Positions 52,359-61,815 of a stretch of 64,000 nucleotides of DNA are shown in pieces. The notes beneath the pieces were generated by a model. It was not told the DNA's origin. It ran no database searches and saw nothing but the letters and a program-made list of their open reading frames with translations. Source of the stretch: Terriglobia bacterium (GTDB lineage Bacteria; Acidobacteriota; Terriglobia; Terriglobales; Acidobacteriaceae); contig JAVUPY010000059.1 in NCBI GenBank assembly GCA_032252755.1, positions 84,873 to 148,872 on the forward strand. Reading direction: 5' to 3'. Each line of letters opens with the position of its first letter. Within the stretch, counting starts at the first letter, position 1. The translations under genes and the position numbers were made by a program.

Positions 52359-53578
52359 TTCAGCTCTCGTCCCTTGGTTTCCGGTAGCAGGTAGATCATC
52401 ACTGCTCCAATCACATAAAACACAGAAGTGGACGCCAGTGCCATTCCAATCCCGCTTCGATCGGCAATGAATCCGATGGTAAACGGTGCGAGCGCGCTGA
52501 TTCCGCGGCCTGCGTTGTAACACAATCCTTGCGCCGTGGCACGGACGCCCGACGGGAACAATTCCGCCAGCATCGCCCCAAAGACGCTGAAATATCCGTG
52601 TCCGAAGAATCCGAGCAGCGGTCCAGTCAGCAGCAGGACCTCGGGCGACTTCCCGAATAGTCCATACACTGGTACACAAGCGGCGGCAGAGAGCACGAAT
52701 ATGACGAACGTTGGCCGTCTTCCGAAGCGGTCGGCCAAAAATCCAAAACTGGTGTACCCGAAGAATGCGCCGATCTGCAATGGAACAATCCACGACGCGG
52801 ATTGCACAATGGACATCCCCGCTCCGCCGCTTGCGCGTGGAGATGCAAGATACGCCGGAACCCACGTAAACAGCCCCCAGTAGGCGAACATCAGCGAACT
52901 GCAAACCGCGATCGCAACCACGGTCGTACGCAGCAGCGGAGAGGTGAAGATGATCTTGATTGACGGCTGCGATTTCTGGACTGCGGTGCGCCACACCTCC
53001 GGTTCGGGGACGCTGCGCCAAACCCATGCCGAAAGCAGGGCCGGTGCGACGCCGACAACAAAGAGCAACCGCCAACCGTGCGTTGGAATAATAGCGGCCG
53101 CCAGCAGTGCCGCCGCAATGTATCCTAACGCCCAGCCCGATTGAACGATACCGATGGCTTTTCCACGATGCTCCGCTGGCCACTCTTCCGCGACCAGGGC
53201 CGCTCCGGCAGCCCATTCTCCGCCCAACCCAAGGCCCACCAGCAATCGCCAGACAATCAATTCCGCCAGGCTGTGCGACGTAGCTGTCGCTGCCGTGAAT
53301 GCCGAATACGCAAGTATCGAAATGCCGAGCGCTTTCGTTCGTCCGAACCTGTCCGCCACGTATCCGAAAGCTACTCCACCGAAGGCGGAAGAAAGCAATG
53401 TTACTGAGGCGACTCCGCCGGCAACGGCTGAGCTGAAGCCGAACTCATGCTGAATACGCGTGAGGGCGAACGAATACAACATGACATCCATGCCGTCGAG
53501 CATCCAGCCGAACACCGCCGCCGCCAGGACCTTCCATTGGCGCGGTGTGGCCGTTCGATACCATGCGGCAGTGTTCAT
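52355..53578 (-). CDS. Major facilitator superfamily transporter
   Basis: 407 residues with twelve hydrophobic segments. VFGWMLDGMDVMLYSFAL, GYVADRFGRTKALGI (the GxxxDRxGRR loop between helices 2 and 3), GLGLGGEWAAGAALVAEEW, FGFLADRFGRRPTFV, and PSGVRATAQGLCYNAGR. The pattern is of the aromatic-acid/sialic-acid-like group of MFS symporters. Placed inside the pxp operon between pxpC and pxpA with four-base overlaps on both sides, it is the likely importer of 5-oxoproline or of a dipeptide-derived precursor. Confidence 0.93.
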   Translation of the reverse strand: MNTAAWYRTATPRQWKVLAAAVFGWMLDGMDVMLYSFALTRIQHEFGFSSAVAGGVASVTLLSSAFGGVAFGYVADRFGRTKALGISILAYSAFTAATATSHSLAELIVWRLLVGLGLGGEWAAGAALVAEEWPAEHRGKAIGIVQSGWALGYIAAALLAAAIIPTHGWRLLFVVGVAPALLSAWVWRSVPEPEVWRTAVQKSQPSIKIIFTSPLLRTTVVAIAVCSSLMFAYWGLFTWVPAYLASPRASGGAGMSIVQSASWIVPLQIGAFFGYTSFGFLADRFGRRPTFVIFVLSAAACVPVYGLFGKSPEVLLLTGPLLGFFGHGYFSVFGAMLAELFPSGVRATAQGLCYNAGRGISALAPFTIGFIADRSGIGMALASTSVFYVIGAVMIYLLPETKGRELK

Positions 53579-54501
53579 TCTCGGAACGCCTCCGCAAGAC
53601 GATACTCTTGTTGCCGGAGAAATTGGATCGCTTCGTCAATCGAAACACGTTCGAAGCGTACAATATCGCGCGGCCGTAATTGCCCGATACAATGCATGTC
53701 TGCGGCGATTACGTTCGCGAGCTTCGGATATCCCCCGGTTGTCTGCTGATCCACAAATAGCACGATGGGCTGTCCATTTGGCGGGATCTGGATCGCTCCC
53801 AGCGAAACCCCTTCGGTAAGAAGTTCGCCGCGCGCTGCAGGCTCAACCGCAGGCCCGGCCAGCCGCAACCCGAGTCGGTTCGATTGCTCAGTAACCACAT
53901 ACTCGGATGAGCAAAGGCGCTCCAGTGTGTCTTCAGCGAACAATCGCAGTTGCGGTCCCTTCGTGACGTGAATCGTTCTCCGCTGCTGCGAGATTTTGCG
54001 TAATAGAGCCGAGCTTGCCGGACGTGTCGCGCCGCCCTTGTTTTCGACTTCAAGTACGTCACCTCGTTTCAAGGCTCGCCCCTGTAATCCGCCGAATCCC
54101 GCTCCCAAGTGGGTAGAAGCGCTGCCCAGGATTTTCGGCACCGCGATGCCGCCGTTCACGGCCAGGTAAGTCCGTGCCCCGCCCCGAAGTGGGCCACACT
54201 CCAGCACGAAACCGGCATCGACCTGCACGGGCTCGAACATCGGCACAACTCCAGCCGTGATTTCGGCTCCAGTCAGCGCGATCGTGCAGGCATGGAGAAA
54301 ACGCAGACTTGCGCCGACGAGGGTCATCTCGATCGCCGCCGCGTTATCGTCATTTCCAACGAGGCGATTCCCAATCCGGAGTGACAGCGCATCCGCTGCT
54401 CCCGCCGAAGATATCCCCAAATGCGCGAATCCGAATCGGCCCAGGTCCTGGATGGTGGACTGAATGCCCGGATTGAGAACCTCAATCTCCACGACGCTCA
54501 T
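53575..54501 (-). CDS. pxpC: 5-oxoprolinase subunit PxpC
   Basis: 308 residues. MSVVEIEVLNPGIQSTIQDLGRFGF, HLGISSAGAADALSLRIGNRLVGN, GGARTYLAVNGGI, EQSNRLGLRLAG, SLGAIQIPPNGQPIVL, FVDQQTTGGYPKLANVI. This is the KipA/AHS2 family. The ATG at 54501 gives the normal N-terminus; the open frame extends 81 codons upstream, over pxpB on another frame. It overlaps pxpB by four bases. Confidence 0.95.
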   Translation of the reverse strand: MSVVEIEVLNPGIQSTIQDLGRFGFAHLGISSAGAADALSLRIGNRLVGNDDNAAAIEMTLVGASLRFLHACTIALTGAEITAGVVPMFEPVQVDAGFVLECGPLRGGARTYLAVNGGIAVPKILGSASTHLGAGFGGLQGRALKRGDVLEVENKGGATRPASSALLRKISQQRRTIHVTKGPQLRLFAEDTLERLCSSEYVVTEQSNRLGLRLAGPAVEPAARGELLTEGVSLGAIQIPPNGQPIVLFVDQQTTGGYPKLANVIAADMHCIGQLRPRDIVRFERVSIDEAIQFLRQQEYRLAEAFRE

Positions 54502-55181
54502 TTGCCGCTCTCGGATTTGGCAAGTTTCTCGAACTCGGCTCGATCGATCGGCACAAACCGCACAGCATCCCCAGGCTGCAGCTGTGTCGGCGGGTCTGCG
54601 AGAGGATCGAACATTCGCAACGGGGTTCGCCCAATGATGCGCCACCCGCCGGGAGAATCGACGGGATAAATGCCAGTTTGCGAGCCGGCGATTCCTACTG
54701 AACCGGCCGCGACGTGTTTCCTCGGCGACTCCAATCGCGGGCATTCAAGTTCATGGGGCAGGCCGCCAAGATACGCGAATCCCGGACTGAATCCGATAAA
54801 GCAAACAACGTACGCTGCCGAATGGTGCATTCGCACTACATCTTCCTGGGAGAGGTCACTATGCTCGGCGACAAAAGCGGTATCGATTCCAAATTCGGTT
54901 TCGTAGCAGACAGGAACTTGCACTATCTTGAGCGGATCGCTGATCTCCCCTTCGTGGCGAATCGAGTCTGCTACGAGTTTCCGAATCTCTTCATGGCTGA
55001 TCTGGAGCGGATCAAAGTCGATCAGGACAGAAGCATATGCGGGGTGAATATTCCGCACACGCGGATCGCCGGCGGCTCGCAATGAGCGAAAGAGAGAGGT
55101 GACAGCGCGAAAGGAAGAGTCAGAAGCGCTCTCCCCAAAACGCACGAGCAGCGTACTATCGCTGGCGGTTTCGATTTCCAT
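54498..55181 (-). CDS. pxpB: 5-oxoprolinase subunit PxpB
   Basis: 227 residues of the KipI/AHS1 family. VRNIHPAYASVLIDFDP, VPVCYETEFG, VRMHHSAAYVVCFIGFSPGFAYLGG, CPRLESPRKHVAAGSVGIAG, GIYPVDSPGGWRIIGRTPL and MFDPLADPPTQLQPGDAVRFVPI in pieces. Forms a complex with PxpC. It is the first gene of the operon. Confidence 0.95.
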   Translation of the reverse strand: MEIETASDSTLLVRFGESASDSSFRAVTSLFRSLRAAGDPRVRNIHPAYASVLIDFDPLQISHEEIRKLVADSIRHEGEISDPLKIVQVPVCYETEFGIDTAFVAEHSDLSQEDVVRMHHSAAYVVCFIGFSPGFAYLGGLPHELECPRLESPRKHVAAGSVGIAGSQTGIYPVDSPGGWRIIGRTPLRMFDPLADPPTQLQPGDAVRFVPIDRAEFEKLAKSESGK

Positions 55182-55241
55182 GTGGGCGCCTTGATACTAC
55201 TTGAGACCTGCGCCACAAGTCTCCTCCGAAACTCCGCCCTG

Positions 55242-57920
55242 CTACTGGCGAAAATCGCTGAGCATCACGACGTTGCTGGTTGTCGTTCCGCGAATCAGTG
55301 CGAGTTGTTTGCCGTCGTTGGACCAGGAGAAACCATTGATATTCATTCCCGGCGGGAAATGAGTGACCTGGCGAGGCGGACCGCCGGTCAGAGGCTGCTC
55401 CCAGATGTTTCCGGCGCGCTCACGGGTAATCGAGTACTGGATGGCTTTCCCGTCCGGAGACCAGTGGATCGCGCCGATTCCAGACGGCAGTTGAAACGAA
55501 AACTGCTTTGGCCCGCCCACGGCGCTGATGACTGCCACGAAATCGGAGTACACTCCGTTTTTCGTTTCCTCCTGGTAGGTGTAGAAAACCTGTCTGCCGT
55601 CCGGGGAGAACTCGTCTCGCGGGCCCGATGTTTTTGCCAGAAACTTGCCTTGGCCACCTGCTGTCGGCGCTATGAACAACTTCGAGTCGTTATCAAGGTA
55701 CAGGTACGACGAGCCATCGGGCGAGCAACCGACCACTGCTTCCGGGCCAATTTCCCGGACGTTGCCGCCGTCCGAGTCCATCCGATAGATGGTCGATTTA
55801 CCGTTCTTAACCCTGCTGAACAGGACCTGGTTGATATTCCGGCACGGCGCTGGCCACAGTGCCGGATCTCCACCGCTGACCAGGTTCGTCATCGTCCCGT
55901 TCTTGTCGAAGCTGATAATCCCAGAGTGGTCGGAGCTTGCTACCAACCGGCCGTCATTTGTCCATCTAAGACCCCTCAGATACTGGTTTGCATCCCCTAT
56001 CTGTTGCGCTCCCGCTAAGTCGTTTGCGGAAGCCATCCAAAGACTGCGTTGGGAGGTCTGCTGAATGGCGGCCACCGAGCGTCCGTCCGCGGTGACGCTC
56101 AGACTGTCCGGGGCATAGGAACTCAGATCATTCGTGAACCGCATTGCCTTGCCATCGGGGTACGAAATGAAATAGAGCTGCCACCTGCCTATATCCCTAT
56201 CTACTTGAGCGAACAGCAGGCCGCTCTGGTCCTTGAACCAGCGAACCGCCCCGCCGAATATTGGCGCAGTGTAAAGGTCGTGGATAGAACCGTCTGCGGT
56301 CGAAACAAGCTGAACCTTGTTCGCAGTCTGATTTGTCCCCGTGATCGCCTGGACTGAGACCGCGATCCATTTTCCATCCGGCGACCAGGAAGGCGGATTC
56401 GGGCTATTCACGATGGCCGGTTCTTTTGCCAGCAGCGTTTCCCCCGTCCCATCCGCGTTAGCGGTCAGGAATAACGTCTGCGCGTGTAGCGGGTCGCCCC
56501 GCATGAACGCAAACTTTTTCCCGTCCGGAGAAAACGACGGCGCCGTATCTACATCCTTCAGCAACAACCTGGGGGTTCCTCCAAGAACCGGCAGCATGTA
56601 GAGATAGTTGTAATTGACCGTCGTTTTGTCCGATCGCGAGAAGTACACATAGTTGCCGTCCGGAGACATCGATAAATCATGGTAAGTCACGATGTCGGGC
56701 GGCAAGAGTTGTACGTCGCTTCCGGTCGCAACCTGCCGGACCCAAAGGCTCTCGTTTTCTCCATCGCGCAGCGCGTAAACAATGTATCGGCCATCGGGCG
56801 AGACTGTTACCGCAGCGGCCTTTCCGCTATCGGTAACCTGCGTCAGTTTCATGTTCTGCAGGCTGAAGACCGGCCCTCGATTCATGTACTTGTAAACAGC
56901 AAATCCAGCCGCTGCTAAAACAACGGCGGCAATCCCCATCCACATCCACTTGGCGCTGGACTTCGCCGGGACCGCCACTGCAGAAGAGGATTGTGATTTG
57001 ATCGACCCCGAATCCGCGACACGAACAGCATCGGAAGGCAGCACATTGCGACCCGAACTTGTATCGCGCTTGAGGCGCTTCAAATCCGCCCGCATCTCCG
57101 CCGCGCTCTGGAAGCGGAGGTCGCGATCCTTTTCCAGTGCCTTCTTGATGATCTCTTCCAACTTAACTGGCACTACCGGATTCAATCGAACCGCATCCGT
57201 GGGTTCGCGATTGAGAATGCCGTCGAAGATCACGCCGGAGGTATCGCCGCGAAACGGGAGCGCGCCGGTAGCCATCTCATACAGCACCGCTCCGAACGAG
57301 AACAGATCGGTCCGCGCATCCAGTTCCTTTCCCCGCACCTGCTCCGGAGACATATACGCAACCGTACCCACCGCTGTCCCCGGGCTGGTCAGGTTATGAT
57401 CTTCTTCTCCGGTCACGGTCATTCCGTCGTGTGTCGCCGCTCCGCGGGCCTGCCCAACCTTCGCCAATCCGAAATCGAGCACCTTGGCGTGGCCGCGGTC
57501 GGTGACGAAAATATTTGCCGGCTTGATATCGCGATGGATAATTCCTTTCGTATGCGCGGCATCCAGCGCATCGGCAATCTCGGTCGCGAGTTCAAGCAGT
57601 TGCTCCAACTCCATCGGTCGCCCCTGGATCGCGTGCTTCAGCGTGCGCCCTTCCATATACTCCATGGCGATGAAACGCTTCCCCTGGTCCTCGCCGATTT
57701 CGTACACAGTGCAGATGTTCGGATGGTTCAACGCGGAGGCGGCACGCGCCTCGCGCTTGAAACGCTCCAGCGCTGCGGCATCGTTCGAAACCTCATCCGG
57801 AAGGAATTTGAGGGCTACAAACCGCCCAAGGGAGGTGTCTTCGGCCTTGTACACCACTCCCATTCCGCCGCCGCCCAGTTTTTCCAGAATGCGGTAATGG
57901 GAAATCGTTGTCCCAATCAT
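55242..57920 (-). CDS. Serine/threonine protein kinase with PD40 beta-propeller
   Basis: 892 residues. The cytoplasmic kinase has the glycine loop ILEKLGGGGMGVVYKA, Lys in VALKFLPDE, HRDIKPANIFV, LDFGLAKVG and GTVAYMSPEQVRG; it is an active Hanks-type kinase. A linker precedes a single membrane helix (KWMWMGIAAVVLAAAGFAVY, about residue 350). The rest is an extracytoplasmic TolB-like six- to seven-bladed propeller with repeated SPDGK/SPDGR units. This architecture is typical for Acidobacteriota and links an outside sensor to kinase activity. The ATG at 57920 (MIGTTISHYRIL) is the normal start; the frame begins 75 bp earlier. Confidence 0.93.
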   Translation of the reverse strand: MIGTTISHYRILEKLGGGGMGVVYKAEDTSLGRFVALKFLPDEVSNDAAALERFKREARAASALNHPNICTVYEIGEDQGKRFIAMEYMEGRTLKHAIQGRPMELEQLLELATEIADALDAAHTKGIIHRDIKPANIFVTDRGHAKVLDFGLAKVGQARGAATHDGMTVTGEEDHNLTSPGTAVGTVAYMSPEQVRGKELDARTDLFSFGAVLYEMATGALPFRGDTSGVIFDGILNREPTDAVRLNPVVPVKLEEIIKKALEKDRDLRFQSAAEMRADLKRLKRDTSSGRNVLPSDAVRVADSGSIKSQSSSAVAVPAKSSAKWMWMGIAAVVLAAAGFAVYKYMNRGPVFSLQNMKLTQVTDSGKAAAVTVSPDGRYIVYALRDGENESLWVRQVATGSDVQLLPPDIVTYHDLSMSPDGNYVYFSRSDKTTVNYNYLYMLPVLGGTPRLLLKDVDTAPSFSPDGKKFAFMRGDPLHAQTLFLTANADGTGETLLAKEPAIVNSPNPPSWSPDGKWIAVSVQAITGTNQTANKVQLVSTADGSIHDLYTAPIFGGAVRWFKDQSGLLFAQVDRDIGRWQLYFISYPDGKAMRFTNDLSSYAPDSLSVTADGRSVAAIQQTSQRSLWMASANDLAGAQQIGDANQYLRGLRWTNDGRLVASSDHSGIISFDKNGTMTNLVSGGDPALWPAPCRNINQVLFSRVKNGKSTIYRMDSDGGNVREIGPEAVVGCSPDGSSYLYLDNDSKLFIAPTAGGQGKFLAKTSGPRDEFSPDGRQVFYTYQEETKNGVYSDFVAVISAVGGPKQFSFQLPSGIGAIHWSPDGKAIQYSITRERAGNIWEQPLTGGPPRQVTHFPPGMNINGFSWSNDGKQLALIRGTTTSNVVMLSDFRQ

Positions 57921-58124
57921 ATTTTGTGAGTTCCCCGCGAGTTGGTTGGGGATTGTACCATTGCGGGGACAGCCCGTGCTCACGGATGTCAGCACGGAAC
58001 TTAAGCCCCCAGTAGGGCGTTGGTGGTAAGCTGTTCGGCTAAATATGAGCCCGCCAACGCGCGGACTTTAAAGCGCCAAGCCGTCCCGGCGCAGAATCGT
58101 TTGGGAGGGTGAGAACCTGAGAAT

Positions 58125-59423
58125 ATGATCCGCGAACAACAGTCCACGTCGTCGGTGCAAGAAAGCTTTCATCCCCGAGTTCTAGGCATCGTACTCGCTG
58201 GCGGTAAAGGAACGCGCTTGTTTCCGCTCACGCGGGAACGCGCCAAACCTGCGGTCCCATTCGGCGGGAAGTACCGAATCGTCGATTTTGTTCTCAGTAA
58301 CCTCGTAAACTCCGGTATCCACTCCATCTACGTGCTGACGCAATTCCGCAGCCAGTCGCTGCTGCAGCATCTCAGCGAGGGCTGGCAGTTTGGCGGCATG
58401 CTCAAAACTCAATTCATTACCAATGTCCCGGCCCAGATGCGCTCGGAGACCGAGTCCTGGTACCAGGGGACCGCTGACGCGATTTACCAGAACATAAATC
58501 TCATCGAACAGTCCGATCCGGACTATGTGGCAATCTTCGGTGCCGACCATATCTACCGGATGAATATCGCGAGCATGGTCGATTTTCATCGCACAAAATG
58601 CGCCGAAGTTACGGTTGCGGCTATCCCTGTTCCGAAAGATCAGGCATCCCAATTTGGCGTGATTGCGGTAAACAACGAAGGGCGTATTGTGGCGTTTCAC
58701 GAAAAGAAGCACGACGCTCCCACTATGCCCGGCGACTCTAAACGCGTCTACGCCTCGATGGGAAACTACATCTTCTCTACGCGGACTTTGCTGGAGTTGT
58801 TGGAGGCTGATGCAAAGGACGCGGCGAGTCAACACGATTTCGGAAGGGACATCCTTCCTAAAATTGCCGGGAAGGCGCCGATCTACGCTTACAACTTCGA
58901 GACGAGCCGCATTCCCGGAGATACCGAAGATTCCGTTCCGTATTGGCGCGATGTTGGAACGATCGAAGCCTACTACGAAGCAAACATGGACCTAAACGAC
59001 GTCAAGCCGGAACTCAATCTCTACAACCGGCAATGGCCGGTGCGCAGCACCAGCTACCCCGATCCTCCAGCCAAGTTCGTGTTTGACGAAGAGAACCGGC
59101 GCGGAGAAGCCCTCGACAGCATCGTCTCCGGCGGATGCATTATCTCCGGGGGCATCATCCGGAAGTCCGTGCTTGGACGCGCTGTGCGCGTGCACACGGG
59201 CGCGCTGGTGGAAGGTTGCGTCATTATGGATAACTGCGACATTGGCCGGGACGCCAGGCTACGACGCGCCATCCTCGATAAGAATGTCCGCATTCCGCAG
59301 GGCGCGACGGTTGGGTACGACCTGGATGCCGATCGCGCGCGCGGATGGCACGTCACCGATTCGGGCATAGTCGTGATTGGACGGGAGTACAGCCCGGTGC
59401 CGATGGCGGCGATGATCGCCTGA
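58125..59423 (+). CDS. glgC: Glucose-1-phosphate adenylyltransferase
   Basis: Makes ADP-glucose for glycogen (or trehalose/maltose-linked) synthesis. 432 residues. VLGIVLAGGKGTRLFPLTRERAKPAVPFGGKYRIVDF in pieces (nucleotide loop GGKGTRL), HIYRMNIASMVDFH, FGVIAVNNEGRIVAFHEK, and a C-terminal left-handed helix domain with SIVSGGCIISGG, VHTGALVEGCVIMDNCDIG and RAILDKNVRIPQGATVGYD. The C-terminal regulatory Arg/Lys sites cannot be judged. Together with treS this suggests active alpha-glucan metabolism. Confidence 0.95.
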   Translation: MIREQQSTSSVQESFHPRVLGIVLAGGKGTRLFPLTRERAKPAVPFGGKYRIVDFVLSNLVNSGIHSIYVLTQFRSQSLLQHLSEGWQFGGMLKTQFITNVPAQMRSETESWYQGTADAIYQNINLIEQSDPDYVAIFGADHIYRMNIASMVDFHRTKCAEVTVAAIPVPKDQASQFGVIAVNNEGRIVAFHEKKHDAPTMPGDSKRVYASMGNYIFSTRTLLELLEADAKDAASQHDFGRDILPKIAGKAPIYAYNFETSRIPGDTEDSVPYWRDVGTIEAYYEANMDLNDVKPELNLYNRQWPVRSTSYPDPPAKFVFDEENRRGEALDSIVSGGCIISGGIIRKSVLGRAVRVHTGALVEGCVIMDNCDIGRDARLRRAILDKNVRIPQGATVGYDLDADRARGWHVTDSGIVVIGREYSPVPMAAMIA

Positions 59424-59458
59424 AGGGCGGCGAAACTCATCCTCTTGCAGGCACGAAG

Positions 59459-60718
59459 TCACAGCCACAGCAATGGAACGAGCCCGAGAACTGCGAGTCC
59501 TGCCAATAAAGCAAGGCTCCGAATGCCCGTCTTCCTGTCCGCCAATTTGTAAGCGTAAATACCTTTGATCAAGTTATTGCTGGCAGCAGCGATGAGAACC
59601 GCAATCGCAGCAATTTTCAAAGGGGTGAGTGTACCTGCGGCTTGCGTCATTCCCATGATGAACGGATCGACATCCGTAAGCCCCATGATAGCCGCAAGGG
59701 TATTAACCCCGGCTTTTCCAAGATAGGTGACCGCCAACTGAGTTGCCACAAGCATACCCAAGAACAAAAGAGCGAAGGCAAACGCTGCCAGGATTTCGAG
59801 AGGGTTCTTTGGTTCGAACTCGCGCTTTATCTCGGACCCGTCTGGCTCCGTTCTGCGCGACCATAACCACCCTGTCGCGATCGCTACCGCCGCAAGAGCC
59901 AGGAATGCTGGTGTGAGCGTTGCCACAAGCCGGCGATTGAAAATCGCGATCAGGGCGATAAGCCGTAGATACATGACGCCAGAAGCGATCAGAATGCCGC
60001 CGGAGAAGAGGTGCGGGCGATGCTCGCGTGCCGCTCTTCGTGCCATGACAATTGTCGTAACCGTGGACGAGTATGCTCCCCCAAGGAAGGCGGTCAGCAC
60101 CACCCCTCCGCGTTCCTTCGTTAACCTCTGCAGGACATAGCTGCCATAGGAAATCGTGCTGACGGCGACGACTACAAGCCAGGTTTTGAATGGATTGATG
60201 TGAAACTGGGTGAATTCTTGCCTGGGCAAAATGGGCAAAGCCACCGCCGTGAGCAAGAGGAATTTAGCGAACGTGAAGATCTCTTCGGCCGGAATACGGG
60301 TGGCCAGTTTCTCCAGCACTTCCTTGAGTTCCAGCAGTAATAGACTTGCCACACTCAAGGCAGTCGCAATCCAGAAGTGCCCATAGTAGACCAGGGCACC
60401 TACCAGGAATGTCGCCAGGCCGGACATTTCGGAAGTGACGCCGGCAACTTCGGAAGTGGAAAGCTTGTGCCAGTACGACAACAACAGGAAACTGCCGACG
60501 ACCAAAAACCCGAGCGTCAATGGAACCAGCTGTGTTCCCGACAGCAGCGCAACCGAGTAGCCGATCAGTCCAATGAGAGGGAAGGTCCGCACGCCTCCGA
60601 AGCCGTAATACTTCGCTGACGCCTTGTGTTCTTCTCGTTCCAGCCCGATCAGGAAAGACAAGAAGAGAACCAGAACGATCTTCACGGCTTCCGACTGCAA
60701 ACCCTCGTAAAGATTCAT
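59459..60718 (-). CDS. MgtC/SapB plus DUF4010 membrane protein
   Basis: 419 residues. N-terminal MgtC-like part: FLIGLEREEHKASAK, GVRTFPLIGLIGYSV and a run of helices. C-terminal DUF4010-like part: LVVVAVSTISYGSYVLQRL, GGVVLTAFLGGAYSSTVTTIVMARRA, LTDVDPFIMGMTQAAG. About ten to eleven hydrophobic segments. Role unknown. The ATG at 60718 was chosen over an in-frame TTG 15 bp upstream because GGAGG lies eight bases before it. Confidence 0.9.
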   Translation of the reverse strand: MNLYEGLQSEAVKIVLVLFLSFLIGLEREEHKASAKYYGFGGVRTFPLIGLIGYSVALLSGTQLVPLTLGFLVVGSFLLLSYWHKLSTSEVAGVTSEMSGLATFLVGALVYYGHFWIATALSVASLLLLELKEVLEKLATRIPAEEIFTFAKFLLLTAVALPILPRQEFTQFHINPFKTWLVVVAVSTISYGSYVLQRLTKERGGVVLTAFLGGAYSSTVTTIVMARRAAREHRPHLFSGGILIASGVMYLRLIALIAIFNRRLVATLTPAFLALAAVAIATGWLWSRRTEPDGSEIKREFEPKNPLEILAAFAFALLFLGMLVATQLAVTYLGKAGVNTLAAIMGLTDVDPFIMGMTQAAGTLTPLKIAAIAVLIAAASNNLIKGIYAYKLADRKTGIRSLALLAGLAVLGLVPLLWL

Positions 60719-60852
60719 CAGCGATGCCTCCAAGCAGCACCGGTCTCAAGGCCGGCGTCTGATGAACACGTCGTGAAAAACAGGAAGGTGCCTGTATTTA
60801 TCGGACAAGAGTATCAGGGTAAAAAGAGAAACGCCCGCCAATTTGGAGAGTT

Positions 60853-60893
60853 TGGGGTGGGTGGTGGGATTCGAACCCACGACACCATCCGGA
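60853..60893 (-). pseudogene. 3' fragment of tRNA-His, probable att-site copy
   Basis: On the minus strand: GTCGTGGGTTCGAATCCCAC, CACCCAC, then C and CCA. The T-arm GTGGG-TTCGAAT-CCCAC is intact, and discriminator C73, found only in tRNA-His, identifies the gene. The 5' part beyond the T-arm does not continue as a tRNA. Only 41 bases are present. Confidence 0.85.
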
Positions 60894-61316
60894 CCCTCAC
60901 TGATTCTGCGGCAGTTACCTCTGATTACTTCCGATTATCAGCTCATTTAACGCATGGTTTTGTGCCCAAGTTGTGCCCAACTGGACTGAGAGCTCGCCGG
61001 AGTCTGTCCCTCCGCACTGCCCAGTGCGATTGCCGCGAATTATGGGCATTGGACGAGCGCTCCTCTACACTTTCCATTCCTCAAGGATCTGAACTGGAGC
61101 AGTTGCGGGCACCGAATCCCGTTATGCTGATCCAGAGTCCCAAAGTTCAATCTGACTCTGAAGAACTTAATGACTTACGTCCTGCAGGTTGCGGCAAAAC
61201 GCGGGAAAATCCGCAACCCCCGCGCAACCCGAACCAGAGAGCTGAATGAGCGTGAGGCAAGGCTCAAACATAGATTGACAGCCAACGGCGATCCTTTACT
61301 GCAGACTGGAGGGCGA
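60894..61316. other. 423 bp interval at the left end of the second island
   Basis: Holds TTGTGCCCAAGTTGTGCCCA near 60958-60980. No supported gene. The window from here to the right edge has shorter, less typical genes. Confidence 0.5.
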
Positions 61317-61682
61317 ATGCGAGGGAATAACAGACGGACTATGGCCGCCCCACCTGAGGTACTATCCAACCAAGCCCTTCGGGCGCAGTTCATAATCAAG
61401 TATGGGCGAATCCCCGTTGCACCCACCCATTGGAGCTTGCAGGAGGGCGCCTCGGATTCGCCAGCTTCGGAACCGCCGGAAACTGCTCACCTGGTCCAGG
61501 CGGACGGCCCTGCATGTGCAAACTGTTCCGGCCCGCTTCCGACTGGACGCGCCAAGTATTGTTCCGACTCTTGCTCAGACGACGCGAAGCGGAAAGCTGC
61601 GCGAGAGGTCTACGGACATCGCCATAGGTTCGTGTGCGTCGAGTGCGGCTGTGAGCTTCATCCTGGCCGTCACCGGAAATAG
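61317..61682 (+). CDS. Small Cys-rich zinc-binding protein
   Basis: 121 residues from the ATG at 61317 (MRGNNRRTMAAPPEVLS), GGAGGG just before it. A longer frame begins 147 bp upstream but its extra part is not family-like. The C-terminal half has CANCSGPLPTGRAKYCSDSCSDD and FVCVECGCELHPGR (parts given), a pattern of three to four CxxC/CxxxC pairs that would bind one or two zincs, like HNH/McrA-associated or FYDLN-type zinc knuckles. The function is unknown. The start is less sure than the domain. Confidence 0.6.
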   Translation: MRGNNRRTMAAPPEVLSNQALRAQFIIKYGRIPVAPTHWSLQEGASDSPASEPPETAHLVQADGPACANCSGPLPTGRAKYCSDSCSDDAKRKAAREVYGHRHRFVCVECGCELHPGRHRK

Positions 61683-61815
61683 AGAGAGGCGATGATTTCA
61701 GAATTGTTTCTGAAGCCGTCGTTATTGGCTAAACCGACAAAATCGGTTCGCCGACTGCAGCATGACTCGCGGTTTATTTTGACTGATGATTTCGACAAAT
61801 AATTGGGAGGTTTGG

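Noticed and set aside
52359..53216. 286-codon upstream extension of pxpA
   Set aside because: Antisense-like overlap with the MFS gene; the family start MTEVRIDLNADLGES is at 52358.
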